A stretch of DNA of 53,875 nt from GCA-016699975 sp964420045 (GCA_964420045.1 CAYQPQ010000005.1:1-53875), one strand, 5' to 3'; shown: positions 18,469 through 27,287, counted from the first letter of the stretch. Notes: generated from the sequence alone by a model not told the origin. Numbers and translations: made by a program.

Positions 18469-19923
18469 ATGAAGATCATCCGACATCCGGCATTCCTCAT
18501 TTCCATCCTCCTCGCCGTCTTCTTTTTCAAAGGCGTGTTTTTGGCGACGCTTTTCCCGATATTCACCGGACAAGACGAGGCGCGACACTACAACACGCTT
18601 CAGTACCTCAATCAACCCGAGATACCCGCCGAGCAGACAACGCGTCGCCCCCACATTCAAGACAAGAAGGACTTTTCCGACTACAATTTCTCCGAGGAGA
18701 TCGTCAACACCGGGAAAGTTGCCGGTTTCGACGATCTGCGGCACGGACTCTTCGATACCCAGCGATTCACACCGAACAGTCTCGACGGGTCGAACGAATC
18801 GCTCATCACGCAACAGACCTGGAAACCCTACAACTTTACCAAGCCCGCGGACGTCGTCGGATCAAAGAGTCTTTATCATACGATCGCGAGCGCTCTCGAG
18901 TCGGCGCTCTCGAAACAGGATATTCTCGTCCGATTCTATACCATTCGAATCTTCTCCGTCTTCCTCGGAACAGTCGCCGTGCTTCTCGCTTTCCTCATCG
19001 CCAGAGCGCTCCGGTTCGATGCCTTTGTCAGTACGCTCTTCGCGGCGCTCGTCGCCTTCCAGCCGAAGTTCTCCATGTACATGACCAATATAAATTACGA
19101 CGCGCTTCTCATCCCGGCATTTTTCCTCTTCACCTGGGGAGGTATTATGAGTCTGCGAAAGGGGCTCGACTGGAAGAATTTCAGTATCATGCTCCTCGCC
19201 GTCGCCATCGGACTCCTCACCAAGGGAACAGCGATCGTGCTTCTCGCGGCTTTCCTGGGAATCCTGTTCTCCCATGCCTATTCTTTCACGCGAGCCCGGC
19301 GTCGATTCAAAATCACATTTCTCAAAGGTCTGCTCGCCGCGATTTTCGTCATCGGCGCCCTCACGCTCTCGGGCGGACGATACCGCTACACGACGCTCAT
19401 CCCGATCGACACGTCATTCTCAAACACGGTCACATCGCTCGGAAAATATCTCGACAAAAGCCTCACCTTCGGGCGATTCGGACTCTCGTCCCGCACCTAT
19501 TGGGGCTCCCTCGGATGGAATGACGATTTCCTGGCGCGACACTTCACGGATATACTGTGGCCGCTCCAAGGAATCGCCGTCATCGGCATCGTCCTTTTCC
19601 TGTTCACCGAGAAGAAGCCGGATTTCCTTCCGGAGAGGAAGCTCGTCATATTCCTTATCGCGATGATTGTCGCCCTTCAGCTCGGCATCCGGGCGGCGGA
19701 CTGGAACGTGTTCGTCCATGCCGGATCACTCGACCTTGGCACGCCGGGACGCTACTTCCTCCCCAACCTGGCAACACACATACTGCTCGTATTTATCGGG
19801 CTCGGCATGCTCCTCGGCACGCGCGAACGTTTCAAAAACATCCTGCTCGCCGGAGTCATATTCCTGTGCTTCTTCTCGATGTTTCTCACCTTCGATACCA
19901 TCCTCCCGAGATTCTATCTCTAA
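18469..19923 (+). CDS. DUF2142 membrane protein, GT-C-like
   Basis: A 484-residue protein with about eleven membrane segments. After the first one, GQDEARHYN (D36, E37, H40) is the DUF2142 outside-loop signature, matching the acidic catalytic loop of GT-C transferases. A large soluble loop (about 45-130) follows. Probably transfers a sugar from polyprenyl phosphate to an outside glycan or protein. It is transcribed divergently from rmlA; a TATACT at 18412-18417 may be its -10 box, but the -35 is poor. Confidence 0.75.
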   Translation: MKIIRHPAFLISILLAVFFFKGVFLATLFPIFTGQDEARHYNTLQYLNQPEIPAEQTTRRPHIQDKKDFSDYNFSEEIVNTGKVAGFDDLRHGLFDTQRFTPNSLDGSNESLITQQTWKPYNFTKPADVVGSKSLYHTIASALESALSKQDILVRFYTIRIFSVFLGTVAVLLAFLIARALRFDAFVSTLFAALVAFQPKFSMYMTNINYDALLIPAFFLFTWGGIMSLRKGLDWKNFSIMLLAVAIGLLTKGTAIVLLAAFLGILFSHAYSFTRARRRFKITFLKGLLAAIFVIGALTLSGGRYRYTTLIPIDTSFSNTVTSLGKYLDKSLTFGRFGLSSRTYWGSLGWNDDFLARHFTDILWPLQGIAVIGIVLFLFTEKKPDFLPERKLVIFLIAMIVALQLGIRAADWNVFVHAGSLDLGTPGRYFLPNLATHILLVFIGLGMLLGTRERFKNILLAGVIFLCFFSMFLTFDTILPRFYL

Positions 19924-20021
19924 GTTCTCCGAAGAAACCGGGATGGTAACTCCTCCCGCCGTTTTCCCGAAAGACGAGCCTCCCGATACACTCTACGATA
20001 AGAATTGGAAATCAGCCGACT

Positions 20022-20720
20022 ATGTTTCAAAGCCGTTCACAGAAAATATTTCTCATTTCCGTCGTCGCATCCGCCGCTGTCGTGTTCGCGAACCTCGCCC
20101 GGCAATGGGGATTTCCCGACACCCGGTTTCCGCTCGAAAAGAGCGAGAAGGTAAGACTCGACGGAACCGGAGCGACACAAACGTTCATCGCCTCCCGCAA
20201 CGGACTCTCGGGTATCAATATTCTCTTCGGCGGATCGCAGACCAAGAACGGGGGGATACTTTCGATCACCCTGCTCGACGCCTCCTGCCAAGGGAAAATC
20301 TTCGAACGGAAAGGCTTCGCGACATCGTTTGAGACTGAAAATTCTTTTCGCTTTTCTTTCCCGCTCATCGCCGACTCCGAAGGAAAGACATTCTGTCTTG
20401 CGACGAACTTCGCTCCCGCAAAGGGCTCCAAAAAAGCCGCCATCTTCGTGACCGCGAACACTCTCCCCGAGGAAGCGCTTTCGCTTTCCCTGAACGGGGA
20501 GATGCGTCCAGGCGAGTCCCTCTCGTTCCGCCCCGTCTATCGAAACGAGACCTTCCTCGCCGATTTCATCGAGCTCGATCAGAGAATGTCGCAATACAAG
20601 CCGTGGTTTCTGAAGGGCGCCCTTCTTGCGGGCATCGCCCTTCTTTCCATCGGACTCACCTTCGGATTCCTCATTTTCTCCATCACTCTTGCCTCGAAGG
20701 AACTCCCGGAGAAAAAATAG
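20022..20720 (+). CDS. Membrane-anchored extracytoplasmic protein of unknown function
   Basis: A 232-residue protein with an N-terminal membrane segment (about 8-25), a beta-rich outside region (30-195) with two Cys (about 90 and 126), and a second membrane segment (about 200-222) with a charged end. No family recognised. It starts 98 bases after the DUF2142 gene on the same strand and shares its GC-rich codon use, so the two may work together. Confidence 0.65.
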   Translation: MFQSRSQKIFLISVVASAAVVFANLARQWGFPDTRFPLEKSEKVRLDGTGATQTFIASRNGLSGINILFGGSQTKNGGILSITLLDASCQGKIFERKGFATSFETENSFRFSFPLIADSEGKTFCLATNFAPAKGSKKAAIFVTANTLPEEALSLSLNGEMRPGESLSFRPVYRNETFLADFIELDQRMSQYKPWFLKGALLAGIALLSIGLTFGFLIFSITLASKELPEKK

Positions 20721-20735
20721 CGGAAGCGTGCAAAG

Positions 20736-20769
20736 AAAAGGGAGTGGCGGCAACCACTCTCTTTCTTAT
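20736..20769. terminator. Probable bidirectional terminator
   Basis: Stem of about 11 bp, perfect in its inner 6 bp (20742-20747 with 20754-20759) around the 6-base loop 20748-20753. The 3' side continues TCTTTCTT on the plus strand and CTTTTCTTT on the minus strand. It lies between two convergent genes. Confidence 0.6.
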
Positions 20770-20799
20770 CAGAAATTCATCGCCCGAAAAAGGAAAGTT

Positions 20800-21750
20800 C
20801 TACGCCCGGTAATATTCCCGGTACCACTCGACGAAGTTCTTGATACCGACATCGATCCGCGTCGTTGGTGCCCAGCCGAGCGCGCGGAGTTTGGAAATAT
20901 CGGCAACGGTCGAGGGAACATCGCCCGGCTGCATGGGCATCATTTTTTTCTCGGCGGTCTTCCCGATATTCTTCTCGATGACCTCGATGAACCGCGTCAG
21001 CTTCTCCTCCGTATCGCCGCCGATATTCATGACACCGACGGGAAGATCGGCATCCAAAACCGTTATCGTTCCCGAAACGATATCATCGATATAGGTGAAG
21101 TTTCTTGTCATATCTCCGAAATTGTACACTTCAATGGGTTTCCCTTCGAATATATTTTTTGTAAAGCTGAAAAGCGCCATATCAGGGCGTCCCCACGGAC
21201 CATAGACCGTAAAGAAACGAAGTCCCGTCGTCGGAAGCCCATAGAGATGACTCCACACGTGCGCGAAGAGTTCATTTGCCTTCTTACTCGCGGCATACGG
21301 AGAGACGGGATGATCGACCGAGTCCTCTTCCGAAAACGGAATCTTCTCATTTCCGCCATACACGGATGACGAGGAAGCATAGACGAAGTTTCGAACAGCG
21401 TGCTTTCGCGCCGCTTCCAGCAAGACCAGCGTGCCATTCACATTCACATCCGCATAAAGAAGCGGGTCCTGTATGGAATATCGAACCCCTGCCATTGCCG
21501 CCAGGTGCACGACTTTCTCTATTTTCTCCGATGCGAAAATATCCTCAACCAATTTTGCATCGCGGATATCGCCTTCGTACAGTCTGAAATCGATACCCTT
21601 CAGAAATACTTCGATGCGATCCCGCTTGAGCTGTGGATCATAGTAATCATTAAAATTATCGAGGATCACCACTCGATCACCGCGTTCAACGAGTCGCTTC
21701 GCGATTGCCGAGCCGATAAATCCAGCACCTCCCGTCACCAAAATATTCAT
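20800..21750 (-). CDS. NAD-dependent epimerase, UDP-glucuronate 4-epimerase-like
   Basis: A 316-residue extended short-chain dehydrogenase. GGAGFIG (7-13) binds NAD, Asp31-Asn32 mark the adenosine ribose, SSSSVYG holds the catalytic Ser and YAASK the Tyr/Lys pair. FFTVYGPWGRPDMA is the substrate loop found in UDP-glucuronate 4-epimerases. It overlaps the preceding glycosyltransferase stop by 4 bases. Likely makes UDP-galacturonate or a related sugar for the surface glycan; uronic acids would also supply a carboxyl for the AsnB homologue. Confidence 0.85.
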   Translation of the reverse strand: MNILVTGGAGFIGSAIAKRLVERGDRVVILDNFNDYYDPQLKRDRIEVFLKGIDFRLYEGDIRDAKLVEDIFASEKIEKVVHLAAMAGVRYSIQDPLLYADVNVNGTLVLLEAARKHAVRNFVYASSSSVYGGNEKIPFSEEDSVDHPVSPYAASKKANELFAHVWSHLYGLPTTGLRFFTVYGPWGRPDMALFSFTKNIFEGKPIEVYNFGDMTRNFTYIDDIVSGTITVLDADLPVGVMNIGGDTEEKLTRFIEVIEKNIGKTAEKKMMPMQPGDVPSTVADISKLRALGWAPTTRIDVGIKNFVEWYREYYRA

Positions 21751-22988
21751 AATCGTTTCTTTAGGAAATTACCGTACCAGCCATCAGTCGCGCTATCGAC
21801 CGCATACCGTTGCAGGGCAGTTTCTCGAGCTTTCTCCCCCAAACGCTTTCGAAGGGATACGTCTCGAACAAGCCCTGCAAGCCTTTCATACCACTCATTC
21901 CCATTTTCAGCAATAAAACCATCAACGCCATTTGAAATCGCTTCTTGAAAGGTTTGCGTTGCCGCAGCGACCGTTGGCACACCAACAATACCCGCCTCGA
22001 AAAATTTGAGCTCACTCTTCGCCTCACAGAACGGATTGCCAATTTCGAGTGGAGCAATATTGATATCAACCTTCGCGATATTCCGAAAGTTTTCGGCACG
22101 AGGTACAAAAGAGATACGATCAATACGAGAAGTATACGGTTCAAGTTCTCCAGGAAGCGATAATGGTCCGCCGATGAAAATCCGGAGCTGCCGGAACTCG
22201 TCCAAAAGTCGCTTCAAAACGGGCGCAACAGTTGCAAAATCCCGGTCATGCCCCGTCGACCCACTGAAGTAACCGATGGTGATGGGAACAGAAAATGGAA
22301 GATGGAAGATGGAAGATGGAGCAGCAATATCTTTCAATTTTTCGTCCTTCATTCCTGATTTTTGATTTTTCATGCTCGATTCTAAAATTGCTTCCGCTAT
22401 CCTCACATCTTCAATGCTCAAACGGTTCGGCACGACAAATACCGGTTTCCCGAATACACGAAGCCTCTCAGCAAGAAATTTTGTACTCGTCGTGACCGCC
22501 GATACAGCCGAACTCCGCAAAAATTCCGCGCCAATGCCATTTCGGTATTGCCTCCTTTCAAACGTATTCATAGCCGCATAGGCAGCCGTTTGCCTGAAGA
22601 GCTCCGCATCGAATGTTAGGTCGTCCGTATCAAAGACTACGGTCTTTTTCAGTGCTTCCAACCTGCGAACAAATGTCTCGACAGCCGGCGTCCATGACGT
22701 TCGATGAAAAACAAACACCGAAAATTTCTCAGCAAACCGCGAGAGACAAGGCGTATCCTGCGGAGTTACCGATACTCGAAACCCCTGCAAACGCAAAGAC
22801 TCCGCTACGTGATGACACCGATAGCGAGCGCTATCGCCGACACCGCTCGCAATAAAGAGAATATCTCCGGAACCGACTCGACGAAACATCATAGCAATCG
22901 AAGCAAAAATTCTCCAACCACCATTCAAAATCCCATCTCGCCGAAGCACCGACCACGCCTTACCGATTTTTATAAGCCATGCATCCAT
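21747..22988 (-). CDS. Glycosyltransferase (GT4-like) with heptad-repeat insertion
   Basis: A 413-residue GT-B-like protein. The N-terminal part has ASGVGDSARYRCHHVAESL and VVFDTDDLTFD; the donor domain begins ITIGYFSGSTGHDRDF and carries PLEIGNPFCEAKSELKFFEAGIVGVPTVA, typical of a widespread glycosyltransferase group in CPR and cyanobacteria. The linker at about residues 205-232 is encoded by tandem 7-bp repeats (see 22293-22373), giving a Lys/Met-rich then Ser/Pro/Phe stretch. It follows the EnvC-like gene by three bases and overlaps the epimerase gene. Confidence 0.8.
   Translation of the reverse strand: MDAWLIKIGKAWSVLRRDGILNGGWRIFASIAMMFRRVGSGDILFIASGVGDSARYRCHHVAESLRLQGFRVSVTPQDTPCLSRFAEKFSVFVFHRTSWTPAVETFVRRLEALKKTVVFDTDDLTFDAELFRQTAAYAAMNTFERRQYRNGIGAEFLRSSAVSAVTTSTKFLAERLRVFGKPVFVVPNRLSIEDVRIAEAILESSMKNQKSGMKDEKLKDIAAPSSIFHLPFSVPITIGYFSGSTGHDRDFATVAPVLKRLLDEFRQLRIFIGGPLSLPGELEPYTSRIDRISFVPRAENFRNIAKVDINIAPLEIGNPFCEAKSELKFFEAGIVGVPTVAAATQTFQEAISNGVDGFIAENGNEWYERLAGLVRDVSLRKRLGEKARETALQRYAVDSATDGWYGNFLKKRL
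22293..22373. repeat. Heptanucleotide repeat arrays inside a glycosyltransferase gene
   Basis: Plus strand: AAATGGA plus three AGATGGA in tandem (22293-22320). After a short spacer come six degenerate 7-bp units ending in AT or GT (22332-22373), such as TCCTGAT, TTTTGAT and TTTTCAT. The reading frame stays open through both blocks. Related units occur in lepA and gltX. Confidence 0.8.
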
Positions 22989-22991
22989 ATA

Positions 22992-24305
22992 TTAGAGGTA
23001 TTTTTCGGGATTGATGTGAACGCCAGTTGGAAGCATAAGCCCTTTTACTACTTTGGATTCAACAACCTTAAAATCATTATCTGGATCATCGTCATCTTTC
23101 GCAGTCATATAGACACCAAAGTGCACATGCGGTCCAGTCGAATACCCGGTACTCCCCATCAAACCGATTTTCTCTCCGCGATCGACATCTTCCCCTTTTT
23201 TGACCAATTGTCTGCTCAAGTGTCCGTAAAGCGTCGTCAGACCATTCTTGTGTTGTATGGCAATCCACTTTCCATAGGCATATTTCCCCTCATCACCCAT
23301 GGCAATCACCTCGCCATCCTCGGCCGCCAGAACCGGCGTGCCAACCGCATCGGCAAAGTCCACCCCATTGTGGAAGGTGTACCACTTTGTAAATGTCGTC
23401 TTGCCATACCCTTGCGTCTTGTGTGGACTTTTCACTGGGTAACCCAAGACGCCCGAGCTGAAATTCGGAATAGAGCTCAAATCTATCTTCCCCGCCCGCG
23501 CCGCATCCAGCTGCTCGATTTCATCCTCAATCGCCTTCCGTTGTTTTTCCAGATCGGAAACAATGTCGCTATACTTCGCCTGATCCGCTGCCGCTTGTGC
23601 GGCAAGTGTCTCCTTATTGCGTCGGGAATTTTCCAAATAAGCATTCTGTTGTTCGAGTTGAAATTTCACACTGGCAATCTCCACTTTCTTCTCATTTGCC
23701 AACGTATGTTCGCGCACCAGCGAGTTTCGGAGATTCACTATACCGGAGAGCGTCTCACGAACACCTTCCCCTGTTTCAAAAAGATGGTCCCGTCCCGAAA
23801 GGAGACGGTCAAAATCATTCGGAGAGGAAAGGAGTATCGGCGCAATGCCGACCGCCTGCGCCTGAGAATCGTAGTATGACCGAATGACATTCGCCAAAAT
23901 ATCTTTCTGAACGCCGATAGCCTTTTCCTTCTCTTTTACCCGAGATTCGAGCGATTCGATCTGCTGTCCCAAGTCCGCCAGGCGACGTTCATTGTTCGTG
24001 ATATTTCCCTGCAGCGTATCCGACTGCGCCGCGAGCTGCGCCGCCTGCGCCGCGAGCTGATCCGACTCTTTTCCCTTCAAATTTGCCGCCTTTTTGTTGA
24101 GATCTATCTGGTCATTCAGCTCGTCAAGCGCATCTTCTTTTTCATTTTGCGCTTTCTTAAGCGCGTCTTCTTGCTCCGGCGTGAGCGTCACCTCCGCATG
24201 GGAACAATTTCGCGAGGGGACAAAACAAACAGCGAACGCAAAAGCCGCCGCAAAAGAAAGCCTCAAGAAAGTCCTTCGCTTTATTTTTTCCGGAGAGGTT
24301 CTCAT
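22992..24305 (-). CDS. EnvC-like M23 peptidase with coiled coil
   Basis: A 437-residue exported protein. A basic N-terminus and hydrophobic stretch (about 13-28) form a signal peptide. A long Gln/Ala/Glu-rich coiled coil (about 40-280) follows, then a C-terminal LytM/M23 domain. The zinc ligands are present: H312 and D316 in HNGVDFAD, and H393/H395 in GPHVHFG. Such proteins cleave peptidoglycan cross-links or activate amidases at division. With all ligands intact it may be catalytic, unlike E. coli EnvC. It sits between gltX and the glycosyltransferase/epimerase pair. Confidence 0.87.
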   Translation of the reverse strand: MRTSPEKIKRRTFLRLSFAAAFAFAVCFVPSRNCSHAEVTLTPEQEDALKKAQNEKEDALDELNDQIDLNKKAANLKGKESDQLAAQAAQLAAQSDTLQGNITNNERRLADLGQQIESLESRVKEKEKAIGVQKDILANVIRSYYDSQAQAVGIAPILLSSPNDFDRLLSGRDHLFETGEGVRETLSGIVNLRNSLVREHTLANEKKVEIASVKFQLEQQNAYLENSRRNKETLAAQAAADQAKYSDIVSDLEKQRKAIEDEIEQLDAARAGKIDLSSIPNFSSGVLGYPVKSPHKTQGYGKTTFTKWYTFHNGVDFADAVGTPVLAAEDGEVIAMGDEGKYAYGKWIAIQHKNGLTTLYGHLSRQLVKKGEDVDRGEKIGLMGSTGYSTGPHVHFGVYMTAKDDDDPDNDFKVVESKVVKGLMLPTGVHINPEKYL

Positions 24306-24335
24306 CTTTCCGCTTTGAAGATCCGTACCCCTTGA

Positions 24336-25859
24336 TTATACCATTTTCTCCAAAAGCGTCTTTGCTCTCCCAATCCGCTCCAATGTCGCTTCCTTTCCGA
24401 TAACCCATGCGATCTCAAAGGGCGGCGGCGACTGCTTCTCACCGGAGAGCGCCACGCGAAGCGGCCAGAGGAAATCCCCCCGCTTCTCCCCCGCCGTCTC
24501 AAGAAGCAACGCCTCCAGCCGCTCCCTCGTCCATTCGCTTTCCGGCACCGTCTCAAGCGCCTCATGCAGTTTTCCCAACGAAGCAGCCGTTTCTTCTGAA
24601 GAATTTTTCTTCCAAGGAAGAAGCGTCGCGTCGACCATCGGCTCGACGAAGAGGAATCGGACCGCATCTCCGACATCGGAAAGTTTTTGCAGCCGATCCC
24701 GCTCGATAATCAGCGCCCGCTCTATGTATTCCGACTCTTTTCGAAGGACATCGACAGATTCAAACCACGGCTTCTTCACGAGAAATGGCAATGCTCTCGT
24801 AAACAAGTCTTCGGGAGAAACATCCTTGATATACTGCGCATTGAGCCAATCCAGTTTCTTGACATCGAATACGGCTCCTCCCTTGTGAACATGTGAGAGA
24901 TCGAATGCCTCGACAAGTTCGCCAAGCGAAAAGATTTCCTGCGTCTTCCCGTCGCCAGGATTCCACCCCAAAAGCGCGACGAAATTGAGCAAAGCCTCCG
25001 GAAGATACCCTTTGGCGAGATAGTCCTCAACCGCCACATCGCCCTGTCGCTTCGAGAGCTTCGATCGATCGGAATTCAAGAGAAGCGGCAGGTGCGCAAA
25101 CTGCGGAATATCCCACCCAAATGCTTCATAGAGGAGAATGTGTTTCGGCGTCGACGGCAACCACTCCTCCCCGCGAATCACATGTGTGATGCCCATGAGA
25201 TGATCATCCACGACATTCGCCAAGTGATACGTCGGGAAACCATCGGATTTGAGAAGCACCTGATCATCAATCGTTTTCCGAGAAAATGAAACCTTCCCAC
25301 GCACGACATCATCAAACACAACATCACCTGATCCCTCAACACGCAGCCGAACCACATGTGGTGCGTTTTCTTTCAACGTCTCCGAAACTTCTTCTTTCGA
25401 CAGATCCCTACAATATCCGTCATACCGCGTCGGCTCTTTGCGAGCTTCCTGCTCATTCCGCACTGCTTCAAGCCGTTCCGCCGTGCAAAAGCATGGATAT
25501 GCCCTCCCATTTCCTACCAATTCATCGGCGTATTTCCGATATATATCCAATCGTTCAGACTGTATATAGGGTCCACATGTCCCCTTTGCACCAATCTTCC
25601 ACCTTCCATCCGCCAGCTGGCGGACCATCTTCCTCTCCAGCCCTTCATCCCAATCAAAGAACAACCCGAGTGTTCCAAGAAGTTTTTCCGTCGCATCCTC
25701 CACCAAGCGTTTTTGATCCGTATCTTCAATACGAAGAATAAACTCGCCCTTGTGTTTCCGAGCAAAAAGATAGTTATACAAAGCCGTCCGCAAACCCCCC
25801 ACATGCAAATACCCCGTCGGCGACGGCGCAAACCGCACCCGAAATTTTTTGTCATCCAT
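24336..25859 (-). CDS. gltX: Glutamyl-tRNA synthetase with repeat-derived insertion
   Basis: A 507-residue class I synthetase. The HIGH-type signature is HVGG (19-22) inside FAPSPTGYLHVGG, and KLSKR is at 267-271. RIEDTD and the anticodon-binding helical C-terminus are present. Between DWDEG and GPYIQSERLDIY the family normally has a short loop; here about 21 extra residues (75-95) are encoded by 7-bp repeats and a perfect 16-bp palindrome (25609-25624). Whether it is the discriminating or non-discriminating type cannot be told. Confidence 0.95.
   Translation of the reverse strand: MDDKKFRVRFAPSPTGYLHVGGLRTALYNYLFARKHKGEFILRIEDTDQKRLVEDATEKLLGTLGLFFDWDEGLERKMVRQLADGRWKIGAKGTCGPYIQSERLDIYRKYADELVGNGRAYPCFCTAERLEAVRNEQEARKEPTRYDGYCRDLSKEEVSETLKENAPHVVRLRVEGSGDVVFDDVVRGKVSFSRKTIDDQVLLKSDGFPTYHLANVVDDHLMGITHVIRGEEWLPSTPKHILLYEAFGWDIPQFAHLPLLLNSDRSKLSKRQGDVAVEDYLAKGYLPEALLNFVALLGWNPGDGKTQEIFSLGELVEAFDLSHVHKGGAVFDVKKLDWLNAQYIKDVSPEDLFTRALPFLVKKPWFESVDVLRKESEYIERALIIERDRLQKLSDVGDAVRFLFVEPMVDATLLPWKKNSSEETAASLGKLHEALETVPESEWTRERLEALLLETAGEKRGDFLWPLRVALSGEKQSPPPFEIAWVIGKEATLERIGRAKTLLEKMV
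25595..25633. repeat. 16-bp palindrome set in heptamer units inside gltX
   Basis: TCCGCCAGCTGGCGGA (25609-25624) is a perfect palindrome. It is preceded by two 7-bp units TCTTCCA and CCTTCCA (25595-25608) and followed by CCATCTTCC. The heptamers are a permutation of the TTCCATC family in the glycosyltransferase at 22.3 kb. A one-base variant of the palindrome occurs at 27133-27148. Confidence 0.85.
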
Positions 25860-25918
25860 AAGTATTCAGTTTCTTCTTAACAGACGGCGCTTCCACTTCA
25901 GAATCAAAGAAATGATTC

Positions 25919-27091
25919 TTATCTTTGGAGCACCATCACCAGACGAGGTTCGCCATCACCCCAATAATTTTCTTTTCGAGATTCAACGACAAAGCCGAAC
26001 GACCGGTACAACTTCTGCGCAACCATATTGTCCGGGTGAGTGACCAAATCGATCCTCTTCATAGCTTTCAAATCCTCTTCCAAAATTTTGCTCAACACCT
26101 CACGCCCGATGCCTTGCCCCTGAAAACGAGGCGCCACAACAAGTCCGCTTATATAAGCAACGCTCTCGCCCCTTTTTTCATAAGAAACATTCCCCACTAT
26201 CTCACCGCCCTTCTCAATAAGATAGACAGAACCTTTCTGCATCTCTTCCTTCCATTCATCTTCCTGAGTCATTGGTGAATAGATACACGTTCCCGAGACT
26301 TTGTTCTCAATATCCAAAAGCAGGGAAATATCAGCATACGTCGCCTCCTTCAAATGAACCGGTAGAGGTGTATTCATAAGAAAATCCCAGAGTACCAAAC
26401 AAGGAAATACAATAACCGCTCGAAATATCCTTCGCCACCGCGAGGGCTGAGCAAGAAGCCGCCAGAACCATTCAATCCCGAGCATTCGAAGAAGTCTCGG
26501 CGCGCGAGGAAGCTTTCCGGTCAAGAAATCAAAAGCGCCGCCCACGCCCATCACTAGTCTCACATGTTCCGAGCGTCCCCGCAAGGACTCGAGGAAATAT
26601 TCCTGTTCGGGCGCGCCGAAGTTGCAAAAGACGATAGAGCTGTTAATCGTTGATTGTTGATTGTTGGATAGCAGAGCAAACTCCCCCCCTGTCACTTTTA
26701 ATCTCTGGTATTTCTTGAGAAGTGCGATTCGGATTTCATCAAACGAGGAAAGCCCGTCTTTCTTAATGGCAAGGAAAATGGAAAGATTTCGTTTCTCTGC
26801 TTCTTTCAGAATTTCATGAAGCATATCCGCGCCCGGAAATCGCTCAATATGTTTTCCGAACAGCCAACCAGCAAATGTCGCGCCAATGCCATCCGCAACA
26901 CACAAATCCGCCTTCAAAAGATTCGCATGAAACCTCTTGCTCCTTCTTGCTCGTAACAGAAACTCGGGTCCGACAGTTGCAATCCGATGAAAAGCATTTC
27001 CCGAAAGCCAACGTTTTACAGTATCTCGAACTTCCCTACGCGATGCGAGCGATATGGGTATTCCAAAAATGGAGAATGAACTTGGATTCAT
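25919..27091 (-). CDS. GT26 (WecG/TagA) glycosyltransferase fused to a GNAT acetyltransferase
   Basis: A 390-residue fusion counted from the ATG at 27091; an in-frame ATG at 27115 abuts the inverted-repeat element and is less likely. Residues 6-225 are WecG/TagA/CpsF: VADGIG (65-70) holds the catalytic Asp, NFGAPEQEYF (157-166) and GVGGAFDFLTGKLPRAP (182-198) are family motifs. Residues 245-390 are a GNAT domain with acetyl-CoA loop APRFQGQGIG (320-329) and NMVAQKLYRSFGF. A small heptamer-encoded insert (about 143-151, rich in Asn/Gln) precedes IVFCNFG. It probably adds N-acetylmannosaminuronate or N-acetylmannosamine-like sugar to a lipid intermediate; the GNAT part may acylate an amino sugar. 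Not a frameshift: one continuous frame. Confidence 0.85.
   Translation of the reverse strand: MNPSSFSIFGIPISLASRREVRDTVKRWLSGNAFHRIATVGPEFLLRARRSKRFHANLLKADLCVADGIGATFAGWLFGKHIERFPGADMLHEILKEAEKRNLSIFLAIKKDGLSSFDEIRIALLKKYQRLKVTGGEFALLSNNQQSTINSSIVFCNFGAPEQEYFLESLRGRSEHVRLVMGVGGAFDFLTGKLPRAPRLLRMLGIEWFWRLLAQPSRWRRIFRAVIVFPCLVLWDFLMNTPLPVHLKEATYADISLLLDIENKVSGTCIYSPMTQEDEWKEEMQKGSVYLIEKGGEIVGNVSYEKRGESVAYISGLVVAPRFQGQGIGREVLSKILEEDLKAMKRIDLVTHPDNMVAQKLYRSFGFVVESRKENYWGDGEPRLVMVLQR
26644..26671. repeat. Short heptanucleotide array inside the GT26 gene
   Basis: Four 7-bp units on the plus strand: TAATCGT, TGATTGT, TGATTGT, TGGATAG. The TGATTGT unit is the same as in lepA (36652-36672). The encoded peptide lies just before the conserved strand of the GT26 domain. 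Confidence 0.7.
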
Positions 27092-27115
27092 GCATTTCAG
27101 AAACAACAAACACAT

Positions 27116-27254
27116 GTGTCATTCCGACCAAATCCGCCAACTGGCGGAGAAGCGGAGGAATCTCAAATCATGTTTAATGGAGAATCGAGAGAAAATCTTT
27201 CCAAACTATTTGTGTACTGACACAGAGATCCCTCCGCTTTGGTCGGGATGACAC
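27116..27254. repeat. Inverted-repeat element with nested palindrome
   Basis: The left arm (27116-27164) and right arm (27225-27254) are near-perfect inverted copies of about 30 bp, with outer ends GTGTC and GACAC. The left arm is interrupted by about 19 bases that include the near-palindrome TCCGCCAACTGGCGGA (27133-27148). The 60 bases between the arms hold no gene. A lone copy of one arm is at 34467-34494. It resembles a REP or MITE-like element; mobility is inference. Confidence 0.75.
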
Positions 27255-27287
27255 CGGGAAGAGTCGGGATAACCAATGCAATGCACA

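Noticed and set aside
24336..25859. gltX extra residues as a frameshift or pseudogene
   Set aside because: The frame stays open, all motifs are intact and the extra length is a multiple of three.
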